Positions 1 to 10,018 of a DNA stretch of 64,000 bases are shown here, one piece after another. Positions within the stretch are counted from its first letter, which is position 1, and every line of letters begins with the position of its first letter. Source of the stretch: Dasania phycosphaerae. GTDB lineage: Bacteria > Pseudomonadota > Gammaproteobacteria > Pseudomonadales > Dasaniaceae. The notes under the pieces are model-generated. The model did no database searches, had not been told where the DNA came from, and saw only the letters and a program-made list of their open reading frames with translations. A program made the position numbers and the translations under genes. The stretch is taken from the NCBI RefSeq assembly GCF_026891035.1, contig NZ_JAPTGG010000012.1, positions 62,001-126,000 on the forward strand, in the 5' to 3' direction.

Positions 1-219
1 CGCATGATAGATAGGGTAAATGGCCAAACCCAACAAATAGCCACAGCCGCAGAACAGCAAAGTGTGGTGGCCGATGATATTAGTAATAATATGCACACCG
101 TGCAGGAGCTAATGAATCAAACCGCTAAAATTTCTAATGAAACTGCGCAATACAGTGAGGAAATGAGCGAGGTAGGGCGGCAGGTGATGCAGCAGGTGCA
201 GTTTTTTAAATTGCATTAG
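1..219 (+). CDS. Methyl-accepting chemotaxis protein, C-terminal end (partial)
   Basis: Only the last ~73 codons of this gene lie in the window; the frame is open from base 1 and stops at 217-219. The peptide contains IATAAEQQSVVADDIS, typical of the cytoplasmic signalling coiled coil of chemoreceptors just after the hairpin tip, and then continues as heptad-like helix. Chemoreceptors of this family form dimers that control the CheA kinase through CheW. There is no C-terminal pentapeptide tether for CheR/CheB; the protein ends in FFKLH. The ligand-binding part lies outside the window, so the stimulus is unknown. It converges on aacS with one base between the stops. Confidence 0.85.
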   Translation, partial: RMIDRVNGQTQQIATAAEQQSVVADDISNNMHTVQELMNQTAKISNETAQYSEEMSEVGRQVMQQVQFFKLH

Positions 220-220
220 A

Positions 221-2239
<2,019 letters not shown>

Positions 2240-2298
2240 AAAATGCTGACTAGCTTAATGCAGCCGGATATTTATAGGGTAGACCATGGGGCTGCCTT

Positions 2299-2356
2299 GT
2301 TTAAATTAAAAACGTTTAAATTAAAAACGTTTAAACCAAAAACCTTTAAACTAAAC
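2299..2356. repeat. 15-bp AT-rich tandem repeat, about 3.8 copies
   Basis: Copies 1 (2299-2313) and 2 (2314-2328) are identical, GTTTAAATTAAAAAC. Copy 3 (2329-2343) differs at two bases (CC for TT), and a degenerate partial copy follows to 2356. It lies in the 123-bp gap upstream of aacS and just after the stop of the DUF3820 gene. The AT-rich phasing could affect aacS promoter bending, or it may be a slippage-prone spacer; nothing in the sequence decides this. Confidence 0.85.
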
Positions 2357-2362
2357 GTAATG

Positions 2363-2575
2363 CTACTTTTTTAAAGGCTCTATCACGCTTTCTAGGCCGT
2401 TGATTTTTATTTCTAAGGTGAGCTGTAACAGGCCGCCTAGTTTGCCTTCGGGCCAGCCTTTTTTAGCAAACCACAGCAGGTATTCTTCGGGCAGGTTGAT
2501 AAGTGGGCTGCCTTGGTATTTGCCAAAGGGCATAGCCATATTGGCTATGCTGACTAAATCCTGTTTTTCAAACAT
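2363..2575 (-). CDS. DUF3820 family small protein
   Basis: A 70-residue protein matching the DUF3820 family (Pfam name: putative quorum-sensing-regulated virulence factor). The family signature is clear: MPFGKYQGSPLINLPEEYLLWFAKKG followed in order by a conserved EGKLGGLLQLTLEIKINGL. The length is normal for single-domain members. There is no signal peptide or membrane segment, so it is probably cytoplasmic. Its start lies 17 bp after the stop of the yejK-like gene, which suggests cotranscription. Its molecular role is not established. Confidence 0.8.
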   Translation of the reverse strand: MFEKQDLVSIANMAMPFGKYQGSPLINLPEEYLLWFAKKGWPEGKLGGLLQLTLEIKINGLESVIEPLKK

Positions 2576-2592
2576 GGTTTATGCTACCGGGC

Positions 2593-3627
2593 TTATTCGT
2601 CTGCGGGCTGCTCGTTGCTGCTGGCCTGGGGTTTAAGGTGTTTATTTAATTGCTGGCGCAGGGATTTGGGGATTTGATTAAGGGTGAGCCTGCCCGACAT
2701 TTCATCAAAGGTTATATCGCTGCCGAAACGGCCCGATGAAAAGCTAATACTCATATCCTTGTCGCGGCCAAAGAAGCGTATAAAACGTTTTAGGCTGCTG
2801 CGGTCGGTGTGTATGGCGGCTAGCGGCGTTTCTTGTTTATCGCTAACAAAGCTGGAGAACTCTAAGGGCGCAGATTCATTGAGCTGGCTGGATAGGTCTT
2901 TAATCACCACCGGTTCGCCTACGCTATCGCGCTCTACGCAGTAGTCTATAACTTTTTCTTTATATTCTTTGGCTTGCTGTTCCGGCAGTTTTTCGGCGAA
3001 TTCATTAACTATGGTTAAAAACTCTTTGGTTTCGCTTTTGACATCTACGCCAACGGCAAAGCCTATGCTGTTGGTAAAGGCTTCAGTAATAACTTTGTTA
3101 CCGCGGCTGGTAATCATGGTGAGGTATTTTTGGTTGTCCTCTTCCAGCCATTCGCTGAGTTGGCACTTAATGGCGTAGTGCATTTTTTTGCTGTTGATAA
3201 AGCTGCTGGTGCTGACTTCTAGATTGGAGTCTATATACAGGGCTTCGCTGTGTTCCAGCCAAAATACATAGAGCATTTTTTGCTCCATGACGGTTTCCAG
3301 TGCCACTAAGATGTGGGCGCTGAAAGCATCTTCGCTGCTGTCCAGTTTATCGCTTAGGTCGCTAACCAGGTTTTGACTAAGGCTGATAAAGCTGATGGAT
3401 TCCTGTTGCTGTTGTTTAATCCATTGCGGAAGTGGGTTTTCTTCCAAACTGCTATCAAAATGGCCAAATTGTTTTTGCGCTGAGCGCTGAAAACTGTGCT
3501 TGAGTTGCTCAAACAGCGAAAAAATAGGGCCGCTGCTATTGGCTTCTTCGCTGCTTAATTGGCTGTTGATATCGCCGCCGGGGGCGCTGCGTTCGAGTTT
3601 GTGCAGTATGCAATGGTTTAAAGGCAT
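2593..3627 (-). CDS. ndpA: Nucleoid-associated protein YejK/NdpA
   Basis: A 344-residue protein of the 37-kDa nucleoid-associated family (E. coli YejK, also called NdpA), which copurifies with chromosomal DNA. The N-terminus (LNHCILHKLERS) and the central block FLTIVNEFAEKLPEQQAKEYKEKVIDYC are recognisable, and the length matches the family (about 335). The C-terminal tail is polar and variable. It appears to be the middle gene of a three-gene minus-strand unit, with the 94-residue unknown protein 25 bp upstream and the DUF3820 gene 17 bp downstream. Family membership is well supported; the physiological role is poorly defined even in E. coli. Confidence 0.85.
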   Translation of the reverse strand: MPLNHCILHKLERSAPGGDINSQLSSEEANSSGPIFSLFEQLKHSFQRSAQKQFGHFDSSLEENPLPQWIKQQQQESISFISLSQNLVSDLSDKLDSSEDAFSAHILVALETVMEQKMLYVFWLEHSEALYIDSNLEVSTSSFINSKKMHYAIKCQLSEWLEEDNQKYLTMITSRGNKVITEAFTNSIGFAVGVDVKSETKEFLTIVNEFAEKLPEQQAKEYKEKVIDYCVERDSVGEPVVIKDLSSQLNESAPLEFSSFVSDKQETPLAAIHTDRSSLKRFIRFFGRDKDMSISFSSGRFGSDITFDEMSGRLTLNQIPKSLRQQLNKHLKPQASSNEQPADE

Positions 3628-3652
3628 AGGGGGAGTCGTATTATTGGTTTAA

Positions 3653-3937
3653 TTAATGGGCGCTAAATACTTGTATGGCGTAACCGGTTTCCACCGCATC
3701 TTTCATATTGGGGTCGGCAGCGATAAGCTTGGGGTCGGCTAAAAAATGCTCGGCAATCATCTTGCGCTTGTCTATTTTAACGTTATCAAAACCCGCTTGC
3801 TCTACATAAAATTTGCACAGTAACTCGGCACCGCTGAGGTCCTTAAAGTTCACATACACCATAAAGGGGACTTCGTCGCCAGCTTTAAAATCATCAAAGG
3901 GCTGGGGCGTGTTGGCGTTAACCGAGAATACGTACAT
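3653..3937 (-). CDS. Hypothetical protein (94 aa)
   Basis: I do not recognise this family. The protein is soluble, acidic and has no signal peptide. It reads as a compact alpha/beta domain (MYVFSVNANTPQPFDDF ... VPFMVYVNFKDLSGAELLCKFYVEQAGF) and ends in a hydrophobic stretch, AIQVFSAH. Two features support a real gene: codon use matches its neighbours, and it sits 25 bp upstream of ndpA on the same strand, probably as first gene of that unit. Confidence 0.6.
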   Translation of the reverse strand: MYVFSVNANTPQPFDDFKAGDEVPFMVYVNFKDLSGAELLCKFYVEQAGFDNVKIDKRKMIAEHFLADPKLIAADPNMKDAVETGYAIQVFSAH

Positions 3938-4021
3938 AAATAGGCCTGTGCTGTTAGCGATTGAATGCAGGCTGGGATTCTAACGGATTGCAGAGTTAAC
4001 CGCGACTGTGTTTTGCGGCCA

Positions 4022-4050
4022 TAAAAAAACCACAGCCGGGCTGTGGTTTT
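4022..4050 (-). terminator. Rho-independent terminator
   Basis: A 10-bp perfect stem (AAAACCACAG / CTGTGGTTTT, 4026-4035 and 4041-4050) surrounds the 5-base loop CCGGG. On the minus strand it is followed by an uninterrupted T run. It begins 23 bp after the stop of the two-helix membrane protein gene at 4073-4630 and should end that transcript. Confidence 0.8.
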
Positions 4051-4072
4051 ACAGGGTTTGCCTGAGGGCTGC

Positions 4073-4630
4073 TTAGGGCATGGCTTTAATAAAGCTGCGC
4101 CATTTTTTCTGTGCCTCTACCACCATGCTGGGGGTGGCTTCGCCTATGCCGGCAATTTGTAGCTTGGGGTGGCGGCTGACCACTTGGCAGAGGGTGTTTT
4201 CCTGGTTGGGCGCTACGTCCACAAATAGTACGTGTTTGCCTTCGTGCAGGGCTTTTTGGAAGCGCTTAAACTGGTAGTGCGGCTCTTGTATGCCAAATAG
4301 GCCGCCCTCCCAGGTGCAGAACCCCAGCACCACTACAGCTAGGAAAATAAAGGGCACCCAGCCTGCCGCTGATTCGGTCCAGCCCGCTAGGTAGGCCACC
4401 AGTAACACGATGATGGCGGCGACTATGCCGGTTACGGCGCCTATTTCCATGGAGTGTACAACATCCTTTTTTAACACCGCTTCAACTTCGTGCAGGTGGT
4501 GATTTTCTACGTCGGCATCATTTTCGCTAAGAATATGAATTTGTGGCGTTTCAACACCGCTACTTTCTAGTTCTTGTTCGACTAGCTCTAAGTCGTCCAA
4601 GTTATCGGTAATATAAAAGTGCCTTTTCAT
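4073..4630 (-). CDS. Conserved two-helix membrane protein of unknown function
   Basis: A 185-residue protein with three parts. Residues 1-60 form a soluble alpha/beta domain (MKRHFYITDNLDDLELVEQ ... IHILSENDADV). Two hydrophobic helices follow (IGAVTGIVAAIIVLLVAYLAG and WVPFIFLAVVVLGF), and then a second soluble domain (GKHVLFVDVAPNQE). Similar proteins are common in Pseudomonas and marine gammaproteobacteria, with inconsistent annotations and no established function. The domain layout suggests both ends on the cytoplasmic side. It is monocistronic, with its own terminator at 4022-4050. Confidence 0.7.
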   Translation of the reverse strand: MKRHFYITDNLDDLELVEQELESSGVETPQIHILSENDADVENHHLHEVEAVLKKDVVHSMEIGAVTGIVAAIIVLLVAYLAGWTESAAGWVPFIFLAVVVLGFCTWEGGLFGIQEPHYQFKRFQKALHEGKHVLFVDVAPNQENTLCQVVSRHPKLQIAGIGEATPSMVVEAQKKWRSFIKAMP

Positions 4631-4765
4631 TATTAGACCCTCATAGGATGTGGCTTGTATAAATTATAGTCATCTGTGAGGCGCAAATATCCCTAGTTCT
4701 AGGACTAAATGGGGATAATGGGGGCAGTACTTAGAGGGTGGGTTTATTAATAAGAGACTAACGCT

Positions 4766-4808
4766 ATTAAAAAATAATACTTATACCTCAATGCTTTGAG
4801 GCATAAGT
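4766..4808 (-). terminator. Rho-independent terminator after the cupin gene
   Basis: A 12-bp stem with one mismatch (ACTTATACCTCA at 4779-4790 against TGAGGCATAAGT at 4797-4808) encloses a 6-base loop. On the minus strand it runs into ATTATTTTTTAA. It lies 36 bp after the stop of the cupin gene. Confidence 0.75.
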
Positions 4809-4843
4809 AAATAGGCTGCGGGGCTGATGGCCTATGTGAGGGC

Positions 4844-5188
4844 TTATTCTATGATGGTGTAAACCTTGCGCACGGTTTCTACCACTTCGCTGGTGCCTTG
4901 CCAGCCCTTGTCAAAAGCAAAGCTATCGCCAGCTTTCACTTCGGTGACTTCGCCACTATCGGCGGTAAGTATCCAGTGGCCTTTAATAATATGGCAGAAC
5001 TCGGTAACCGCTAAGTTGAGCCTAAGCTTGCCCGGCTCGCATTCCCACGTACCCATGGAAATGCCGTCTTTTTCGTAAAAGCCACTATAGCTCTGCTTGG
5101 GCAGCTCGCCTATGGGCTCGCCAAAGGAGGGGCAGGCTTGCAAGTCGTTAAGGGCCAGGGCTTGTTGCTGCAGAGGTAAAGACGACAT
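4844..5188 (-). CDS. Cupin-domain protein (DUF861/cupin_3)
   Basis: A 114-residue single-domain cupin of the DUF861 type, related to EutQ-like small cupins. The first cupin stretch is SYSGFYEKDGISMGTWECEPGKLRLNLAVTEFCHIIKGHW in outline, with the EFCHIIKG turn typical of this family; the second is GDSFAFDKGWQGTSEVVE. Only some canonical metal ligands are evident, with one clear His in EFCHII. Proteins like this are often assigned to sugar or ureide metabolism without evidence. It is monocistronic, ends at a hairpin terminator and has no informative neighbours. Confidence 0.75.
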   Translation of the reverse strand: MSSLPLQQQALALNDLQACPSFGEPIGELPKQSYSGFYEKDGISMGTWECEPGKLRLNLAVTEFCHIIKGHWILTADSGEVTEVKAGDSFAFDKGWQGTSEVVETVRKVYTIIE

Positions 5189-5307
5189 AAAAACTCCAAA
5201 ACTTTATTTCAATAGAGCCAAAAGTCTAGAGTATTTACCGGGCTGCTGATACGAGGCTATGGAAAATGACAGTTTGAGTATAAAAACAGCGCCTGCGGTA
5301 TAGCCCG

Positions 5308-5751
5308 TTATTGCATGGCCGCCTGCAAGCTGGCGATGGTTTGTGGGCCCAGTAGGGTTTTGTGTAGCTTGCCTTGGGGGTTGTAAACGTAGGTGGTTGG
5401 CAGGGCTATGGGGATGGCGTGGTTGAGGCTAGGTGCGGGGTCTTGCTCTAGCACATGGTAGTTAATGGCAAATTTTTGCGCTTGCTGTTGTAGTGCTGCC
5501 CCTTGTAAACCATCAAAATTAACCGCAAAAACCTGCGCCTTGCCTGCCTGTTGCTGCGCAAAGTGGTTGAGTTCGGGGATTTCCTCTATGCAGGGCTTGC
5601 ACCAGCTGGCCCAGTAATTAATAAACAACCATTGCCCCTGATAGGCGCTAAAGTCGGTGTTGGCGGTGGCTGTTTTTGCGCTGTTGCTAGCTTGTTCACA
5701 GGCGCTGAGGCTGGCAGCTAATAACAGGGCTAGGCTAAGTCGTATTATCAT
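5308..5751 (-). CDS. TlpA/ResA-like thioredoxin-fold lipoprotein
   Basis: A predicted membrane-anchored, periplasmic thiol-disulfide protein. I start it at the ATG at 5751, giving 147 residues, because MIIRLSLALLLAASLSAC is then a proper lipoprotein signal with Cys18 as the lipidated residue; a longer reading frame to 5859 would bury the signal inside an unrelated sequence overlapping yihY. The active site is WASWCKPC, with the cis-proline region IALPTTYVY later. The active-site flanks resemble TlpA/ResA/DsbE reductants. It begins 8 bp after the yihY stop, so the two are probably cotranscribed. The substrate is unknown; cytochrome c maturation or general thiol reduction are options. Confidence 0.85.
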   Translation of the reverse strand: MIIRLSLALLLAASLSACEQASNSAKTATANTDFSAYQGQWLFINYWASWCKPCIEEIPELNHFAQQQAGKAQVFAVNFDGLQGAALQQQAQKFAINYHVLEQDPAPSLNHAIPIALPTTYVYNPQGKLHKTLLGPQTIASLQAAMQ

Positions 5752-5759
5752 AAAGCGGC

Positions 5760-6596
5760 TCACGGTTGTGCTTGGCTGGCTTGGTCGCCAGGGTAATAGC
5801 CCAAGGCATGTACCCACTCGGCTCCGGCTAGAATAATTAGCCAGCTGGTATAGATCCAAATTAAAAATAAGGGGATGGCGGCAAAGGTACCGTAGATCAA
5901 CTCAAAGCTGGTAAAGCCAACCAGCCAGCTGAATAAGCTGCGTGCCCCTTCAAAGGCGGCCGTGGTTAGGATTGCACCTATCAAGGCATGTTTTATTTTG
6001 ACATGGCAATTGGGTACTAAGGCAAACAATAGGGTTAGGCCTATTACCATAAGGGCAAAAGGTGCCAGATAAAGCACTATTGGGGTGGCAAAAAACAAGT
6101 CGCTCACGGTACTAACGTATTTTAGTGAGGCCAGATAGGTTGCCAGCAGCAGCGCTAGCCCCAGGCAAATGGGCCCCAGACTAAGAATGGTCCAGTGCAT
6201 AATAAAGCTGTTAAAACCGGGCCGTTTAGAGGCGGCCGTCCAGATGGTTTCAAACATATCCTCTATGCTTCGCAGCATTAGCCAAGCGGTGATGGCTATA
6301 AAGATAATTCCCAGAGTGGTGAGCTGGCGTGCCTGCTGTGAAAAGCTGTGTATATAGCTTTGTACACTTTGGCCAGAGCTGGGCATTAAGTGGCTAAAAA
6401 TAAATTGTTCAATATCATTGCCCAGGTGTTGAAACTGGGGGATTAGCGATAATACCGAGTACATTACGGTAATAAGCGGCACTACAGCAAACAGGCTGGT
6501 GTAGGTCAGGGCTGCGGCGCGTTGGCTGCAACCATCGTTAATATACTGGCGTACGACATAAGCTATAAACTTAAAAGCGTGATGGTGGCGTAGCAT
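5760..6596 (-). CDS. YihY/BrkB family inner-membrane protein
   Basis: A 278-residue polytopic membrane protein of the YihY family (UPF0761, historically ribonuclease BN, though that activity belongs to another protein). The N-terminal signature AAALTYTSLFAVVPLITVMYSVLSLIPQF is present in order, and about six hydrophobic helices follow, ending in IPLFLIWIYTSWLIILAGAEW, another family hallmark. The function is not established. It is the first gene of a two-gene minus-strand unit with the thioredoxin-like lipoprotein, divergent from arsC. Confidence 0.85.
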   Translation of the reverse strand: MLRHHHAFKFIAYVVRQYINDGCSQRAAALTYTSLFAVVPLITVMYSVLSLIPQFQHLGNDIEQFIFSHLMPSSGQSVQSYIHSFSQQARQLTTLGIIFIAITAWLMLRSIEDMFETIWTAASKRPGFNSFIMHWTILSLGPICLGLALLLATYLASLKYVSTVSDLFFATPIVLYLAPFALMVIGLTLLFALVPNCHVKIKHALIGAILTTAAFEGARSLFSWLVGFTSFELIYGTFAAIPLFLIWIYTSWLIILAGAEWVHALGYYPGDQASQAQP

Positions 6597-6621
6597 AGGC
6601 TTTTTTGTGCTGTCCTTTATG

Positions 6622-6627
6622 TATAAT
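6622..6627 (+). promoter_or_regulatory. Candidate -10 element for the arsC-wrbA unit
   Basis: A consensus TATAAT stands in the yihY/arsC divergent gap, about 100 bp upstream of arsC. No convincing -35 is found at 16-18 bp; the upstream sequence overlaps the yihY start and is T-rich. The call rests on the perfect hexamer and its position only. Confidence 0.4.
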
Positions 6628-6725
6628 GCTTTTTTATTTTAGCGGCGATGGCTGCCAGTATAACCAAGCCAGCGCTGACTACTAGAGCTAACGTTGATTA
6701 CCCGCGACTTTAACCAGAGGTTTTT

Positions 6726-7076
6726 ATGAGCCAAGTAACTATTTACCATAACCCCCGTTGTTCAAAATCCCGCCAAACTCTACAGCTAATCGAAGAGCAA
6801 GGTGTTAGCCCTGAAGTTGTGTTGTATTTAGACGATACCCCCAGTGCCGATGAAATAGCAGGCCTGTTAAAAAAACTGGGCATTAGCGCCCGCGAGCTAT
6901 TGCGCAAAGGTGAGGATGCCTACAAAGAGCATAATTTATCCGATACCAGTTTGGATGATGCCGCTATTATTGCGGCCATGGTGGCCTCGCCTAAATTAAT
7001 CGAGCGCCCCATAGTTGTTAAAGGCAAAAAAGCGGTACTGGGTCGCCCACCGGAAAATGTTTTAGCTTTGCTATAA
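6726..7076 (+). CDS. arsC: ArsC-type arsenate reductase (glutaredoxin-dependent)
   Basis: Reduces arsenate to arsenite using glutathione and glutaredoxin. The 116-residue protein has the redox motif HNPRCSKSR with Cys12. Arg60, Arg94 and Arg107 fall at the same numbers as the oxyanion-binding arginines of the E. coli plasmid enzyme. The block ERPIVVKGKKAVLGRPPE is typical. There is no arsB, acr3 or arsR beside it; instead it precedes wrbA and a DUF2069 gene, the arrangement seen in Pseudomonas. It may act as a general housekeeping reductase rather than as part of an arsenic-resistance operon. An RBS-like AGAGG lies 7-8 bp upstream. Confidence 0.9.
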   Translation: MSQVTIYHNPRCSKSRQTLQLIEEQGVSPEVVLYLDDTPSADEIAGLLKKLGISARELLRKGEDAYKEHNLSDTSLDDAAIIAAMVASPKLIERPIVVKGKKAVLGRPPENVLALL

Positions 7077-7104
7077 ACACCGCAACTATTTAGTAGAGCT
7101 AAAG

Positions 7105-7710
7105 ATGAATAATAACCCCTATGTATTGGTGTTGTATTACAGTCGCCACGGTGCGGTGGCCAGCATGGCTAAGCAGGTTTGCCGTGGTATAGAACAGGTC
7201 ACCGGTATAGAGGCGCGGTTGCGCACCGTGCCTGCGGTATCCACCGAGTGTGAAGCAGTAAGCGATGATATACCCGCCGATGGCCCGCTGTATTGCAGCG
7301 AGGAGGACTTGCAGCATTGCTCAGGTTTAGTGATGGGTAGCCCTACGCGCTTTGGCAATATGGCTGCGGCCTTAAAGTATTTTATTGATGGCACCTCTAG
7401 CCTGTGGCTAAGCGGGGCGTTAATCAATAAACCGGCGGCGGTATTTACTTCTACCGCCAGCATGCACGGCGGCCAAGAGAGCACCTTATTAAGCATGATG
7501 TTGCCGCTAATGCATCACGGCATGGTCTTAGTCGGACTGCCTTATAGTGAGCCTGCATTAATGAAAACAGCGGCTGGTGGCACGCCCTATGGCGCCTCCC
7601 ATTTGGCGGGGCAGCAGGGGCGACCCTTAGATACTGATGAGCAGGCTCTGTGCCTGGCTTTAGGCAAACGTGTGGCCACACTGGCTTTACAACTACAACC
7701 CAGCGTGTGA
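7105..7710 (+). CDS. wrbA: NAD(P)H:quinone oxidoreductase, WrbA type
   Basis: A flavodoxin-like FMN enzyme that reduces quinones by two electrons, limiting redox cycling. Residues 12-30 (YYSRHGAVASMAKQVCRGI) form the FMN phosphate loop, GSPTRFGNMAAALKYFID is the flavin-edge motif, and STASMHGGQESTLLSM is the third FMN-contacting loop. The length, 201 residues, is normal. It lies 28 bp after arsC and 26 bp before the DUF2069 gene, so the three probably form one transcript. Confidence 0.9.
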   Translation: MNNNPYVLVLYYSRHGAVASMAKQVCRGIEQVTGIEARLRTVPAVSTECEAVSDDIPADGPLYCSEEDLQHCSGLVMGSPTRFGNMAAALKYFIDGTSSLWLSGALINKPAAVFTSTASMHGGQESTLLSMMLPLMHHGMVLVGLPYSEPALMKTAAGGTPYGASHLAGQQGRPLDTDEQALCLALGKRVATLALQLQPSV

Positions 7711-7736
7711 TTAGCGCGTCAGCTTATAGGTTTACT

Positions 7737-8141
7737 ATGTCCAATAATTATCAGCGTTTAAGCGGCTACACTTTTTATACCGTGCTGTTTAGCTACGCCA
7801 GCTTACTGGTGCTGTATGTGCTGACGCTATTGATGTACCCCAGTTGTGGCCGCTCCGGGAATTTGCTGATTGCGGGTTTACACCTAGTACCGCTGTTGTG
7901 CTTTTTGCCCAGCCTGATGCGCCAGCATATACGCAGCTATGTGTGGTTTTGTTTTATGTTACTGGGTTATTTTTTAGTCGCAGTGCCCAATGCTTTAGGG
8001 TGTAGCACCGTGTTAAATATTTTAGAGCCTATACTGGTGGTGATTTTATTTACTGCTGCCATGATGCATGTACGCTGGCGCTCGCGAGCGCTTAAAGCCC
8101 GCAGCGCGGTTGCTGAGCACGATAACGAGAGTGAAGTATAA
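7737..8141 (+). CDS. DUF2069 inner-membrane protein
   Basis: A 134-residue hydrophobic protein with about four transmembrane helices, for example TVLFSYASLLVLYVLTLLMY and LNILEPILVVILFTAAMM. The conserved PNALGC stretch lies between helices 3 and 4. I use the ATG at 7737, not an in-frame ATG at 7650, because the earlier start would overlap the end of wrbA and add an unrelated polar extension. The position after wrbA matches the DUF2069 gene of Pseudomonas. No function is established. The gene ends 9 bp before sppA. Confidence 0.75.
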   Translation: MSNNYQRLSGYTFYTVLFSYASLLVLYVLTLLMYPSCGRSGNLLIAGLHLVPLLCFLPSLMRQHIRSYVWFCFMLLGYFLVAVPNALGCSTVLNILEPILVVILFTAAMMHVRWRSRALKARSAVAEHDNESEV

Positions 8142-8150
8142 GGAAGTCAT

Positions 8151-10004
8151 ATGACAGAAAAAAAACCGGGCATTATTCGTAGAAGCTTTGGCTTTTTAGG
8201 CCGCTTAATTTCATGGCTGCGGGTGATTATAGTCAATGGTGTTTTTGTATTGATGCTGTTGTTTGTTATTTCGCTTTTTTCTAGTAAAAAAATGCCCTCC
8301 ATACCCGAGCAGGGAGCTTTGATACTTGAGCCTAAGGGTACAGTAGTGGAACAGCTCAGCTATATAGATCCGCTGATGAATTTAATGGCGGATAATAATC
8401 CTAGAGAGCAAGAAACCTTACTGGCCGATATGATAGACGCCATATTGCTGGCCAAAGACGACCAGCGTATTAATAGCCTGGTGATTAAAACCGATTACCT
8501 AATGCGCGGCGGCCTCAGTAAATTACAAGAAGTGGCAGCGGCCTTAGCAGAGTTTCGCAAAAGCGGTAAAAAAATTGTGGCGGTGGCGGATTATTACAGC
8601 CAAGACCAATATTTATTAGCGGCTCAAGCTGATGAGATTTACATGCACCCCATGGGCGGCGTAGCCATACAGGGTTATGGTTTGTACCGCAGCTATTACA
8701 AAGAAGCGCTGGATAAATTATCGGTAGATTTTCACGTGTTTCGGGTGGGTGAGTTTAAATCCGCACTAGAACCCTTTATGCGCAATAATATGTCTGAGCC
8801 AGCGAAAGAGGCCAACCTGGGCTGGTTAAACCAATTGTGGCAGCAATATAGCAATGCTATCGCCCAGCGCCGTGGTTTAGAGTTAGTCGACATTAATACC
8901 TATGTTAACGAAATAGATAAGCTACTCGCACGTCACAATGGCGATAGCGCACAGGCGGCTGTGGCTGCAGGTTTGGTCGATGGTTTGAAAAGTCGCGATG
9001 AAATCAATCAAACCTTAATAGAATTAGCCGGTGGCGAGAATGACGAGGGCAGCTTTCAAGGTATCGCCTTTGAGCGCTATCTGTGGTTAAAAAAACACGA
9101 GCTGAAAAAACAGCAAAGCAAGAATGTAGTGGGGGTGATAGTAGCCGCTGGTAATATTAGCGGTGGCAAGCAGCCACCGGGTAGCATAGGCAGCGATACC
9201 CTAAGCGAGTTGATACGGCAAGCGCGCAAAAATGATGCAGTAAAAGCCGTGGTATTAAGAGTGGACAGCGGCGGCGGCAGCGCTTTTGCCTCTGAGTTAA
9301 TACGTCGCGAGCTGGAGTTGTTAAAAGCCTCAGGTAAACCCTTAGTGGTTTCTATGGGTAGTATGGCGGCTTCTGGTGGTTACTGGATTTCATCCTTGGC
9401 GGATTTTATTTGGGCAACGCCTACCACCTTAACGGGGTCTATAGGTATTTTTGGCGCCTTCCCCACCTTGGATAAAAGCTTTAATCGCCTAGGTATCTAT
9501 AACGATGGTGTAGGCACTACTGCCGTAGCCGATGCTTTTAGAGTTGACAGGCCCATGAACCCCATCGCGGCCCGAGCCATACAAAAAAACATAGAGCACG
9601 GTTACCAGCAGTTTTTATCCATAGTGGCGCAGGGCCGCGATATGAGCGAAGAACAGGTGGCCGATATAGCCGAGGGTCGCGTTTGGTCGGGGCAAGATGC
9701 TGAGCGTTTAGGCTTGGTGGATGGCTTAGGGGGTTTAAAACAGGCGATAGATTCTGCGGCCAAACTGGCCAGCCTGTCAGACTACCGGGATCAGCTTATT
9801 GAACGGCCGCTATCCCCCAAAGAGCAGCTGCTGCGCCAGTTAGGCCAGGTGTTAGTGCAGCCCTTGCAAGGGGTTTTAAGCCCGGTATTACCTAGCCAGT
9901 TGCAACAGCTGATGGCTCCCTTTAAAGAGGCTAGTCAATTTTTGCAGAGCATGAGTGACCCAGCCGGTTTGTATGTGCGCTGTACGGATTGCCTGGCACC
10001 ATAA
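8151..10004 (+). CDS. sppA: Signal peptide peptidase SppA (protease IV), 67-kDa type
   Basis: A membrane-anchored serine-lysine protease that degrades cleaved signal peptides on the periplasmic side. The 617-residue protein has an N-terminal anchor (VIIVNGVFVLMLLFVISLF, about residues 25-43) and a tandem SppA fold. Lys203 in RVGEFKSALEPF is the general base, and Ser408 in SMAASGGYW is the nucleophile; both match the E. coli K209/S409 arrangement. GSIGIFG follows as expected. A good ribosome site, AAGGAAG, overlaps the stop of the preceding gene. The C-terminus has two extra cysteines (VRCTDCLAP) of unknown meaning. It converges on glpE. Confidence 0.92.
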   Translation: MTEKKPGIIRRSFGFLGRLISWLRVIIVNGVFVLMLLFVISLFSSKKMPSIPEQGALILEPKGTVVEQLSYIDPLMNLMADNNPREQETLLADMIDAILLAKDDQRINSLVIKTDYLMRGGLSKLQEVAAALAEFRKSGKKIVAVADYYSQDQYLLAAQADEIYMHPMGGVAIQGYGLYRSYYKEALDKLSVDFHVFRVGEFKSALEPFMRNNMSEPAKEANLGWLNQLWQQYSNAIAQRRGLELVDINTYVNEIDKLLARHNGDSAQAAVAAGLVDGLKSRDEINQTLIELAGGENDEGSFQGIAFERYLWLKKHELKKQQSKNVVGVIVAAGNISGGKQPPGSIGSDTLSELIRQARKNDAVKAVVLRVDSGGGSAFASELIRRELELLKASGKPLVVSMGSMAASGGYWISSLADFIWATPTTLTGSIGIFGAFPTLDKSFNRLGIYNDGVGTTAVADAFRVDRPMNPIAARAIQKNIEHGYQQFLSIVAQGRDMSEEQVADIAEGRVWSGQDAERLGLVDGLGGLKQAIDSAAKLASLSDYRDQLIERPLSPKEQLLRQLGQVLVQPLQGVLSPVLPSQLQQLMAPFKEASQFLQSMSDPAGLYVRCTDCLAP

Positions 10005-10018
10005 TTGGGCGGTAACTG

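Noticed and set aside
2299..2356. Possible CRISPR-like array
   Set aside because: The copies are contiguous with no spacers, only 15 bp long, and no cas genes are nearby; it is a simple tandem repeat.
5752..5859. Upstream extension of the thioredoxin-like gene to 5859
   Set aside because: It would overlap the end of yihY and place the lipoprotein signal at residue 37, so the start at 5751 is used.
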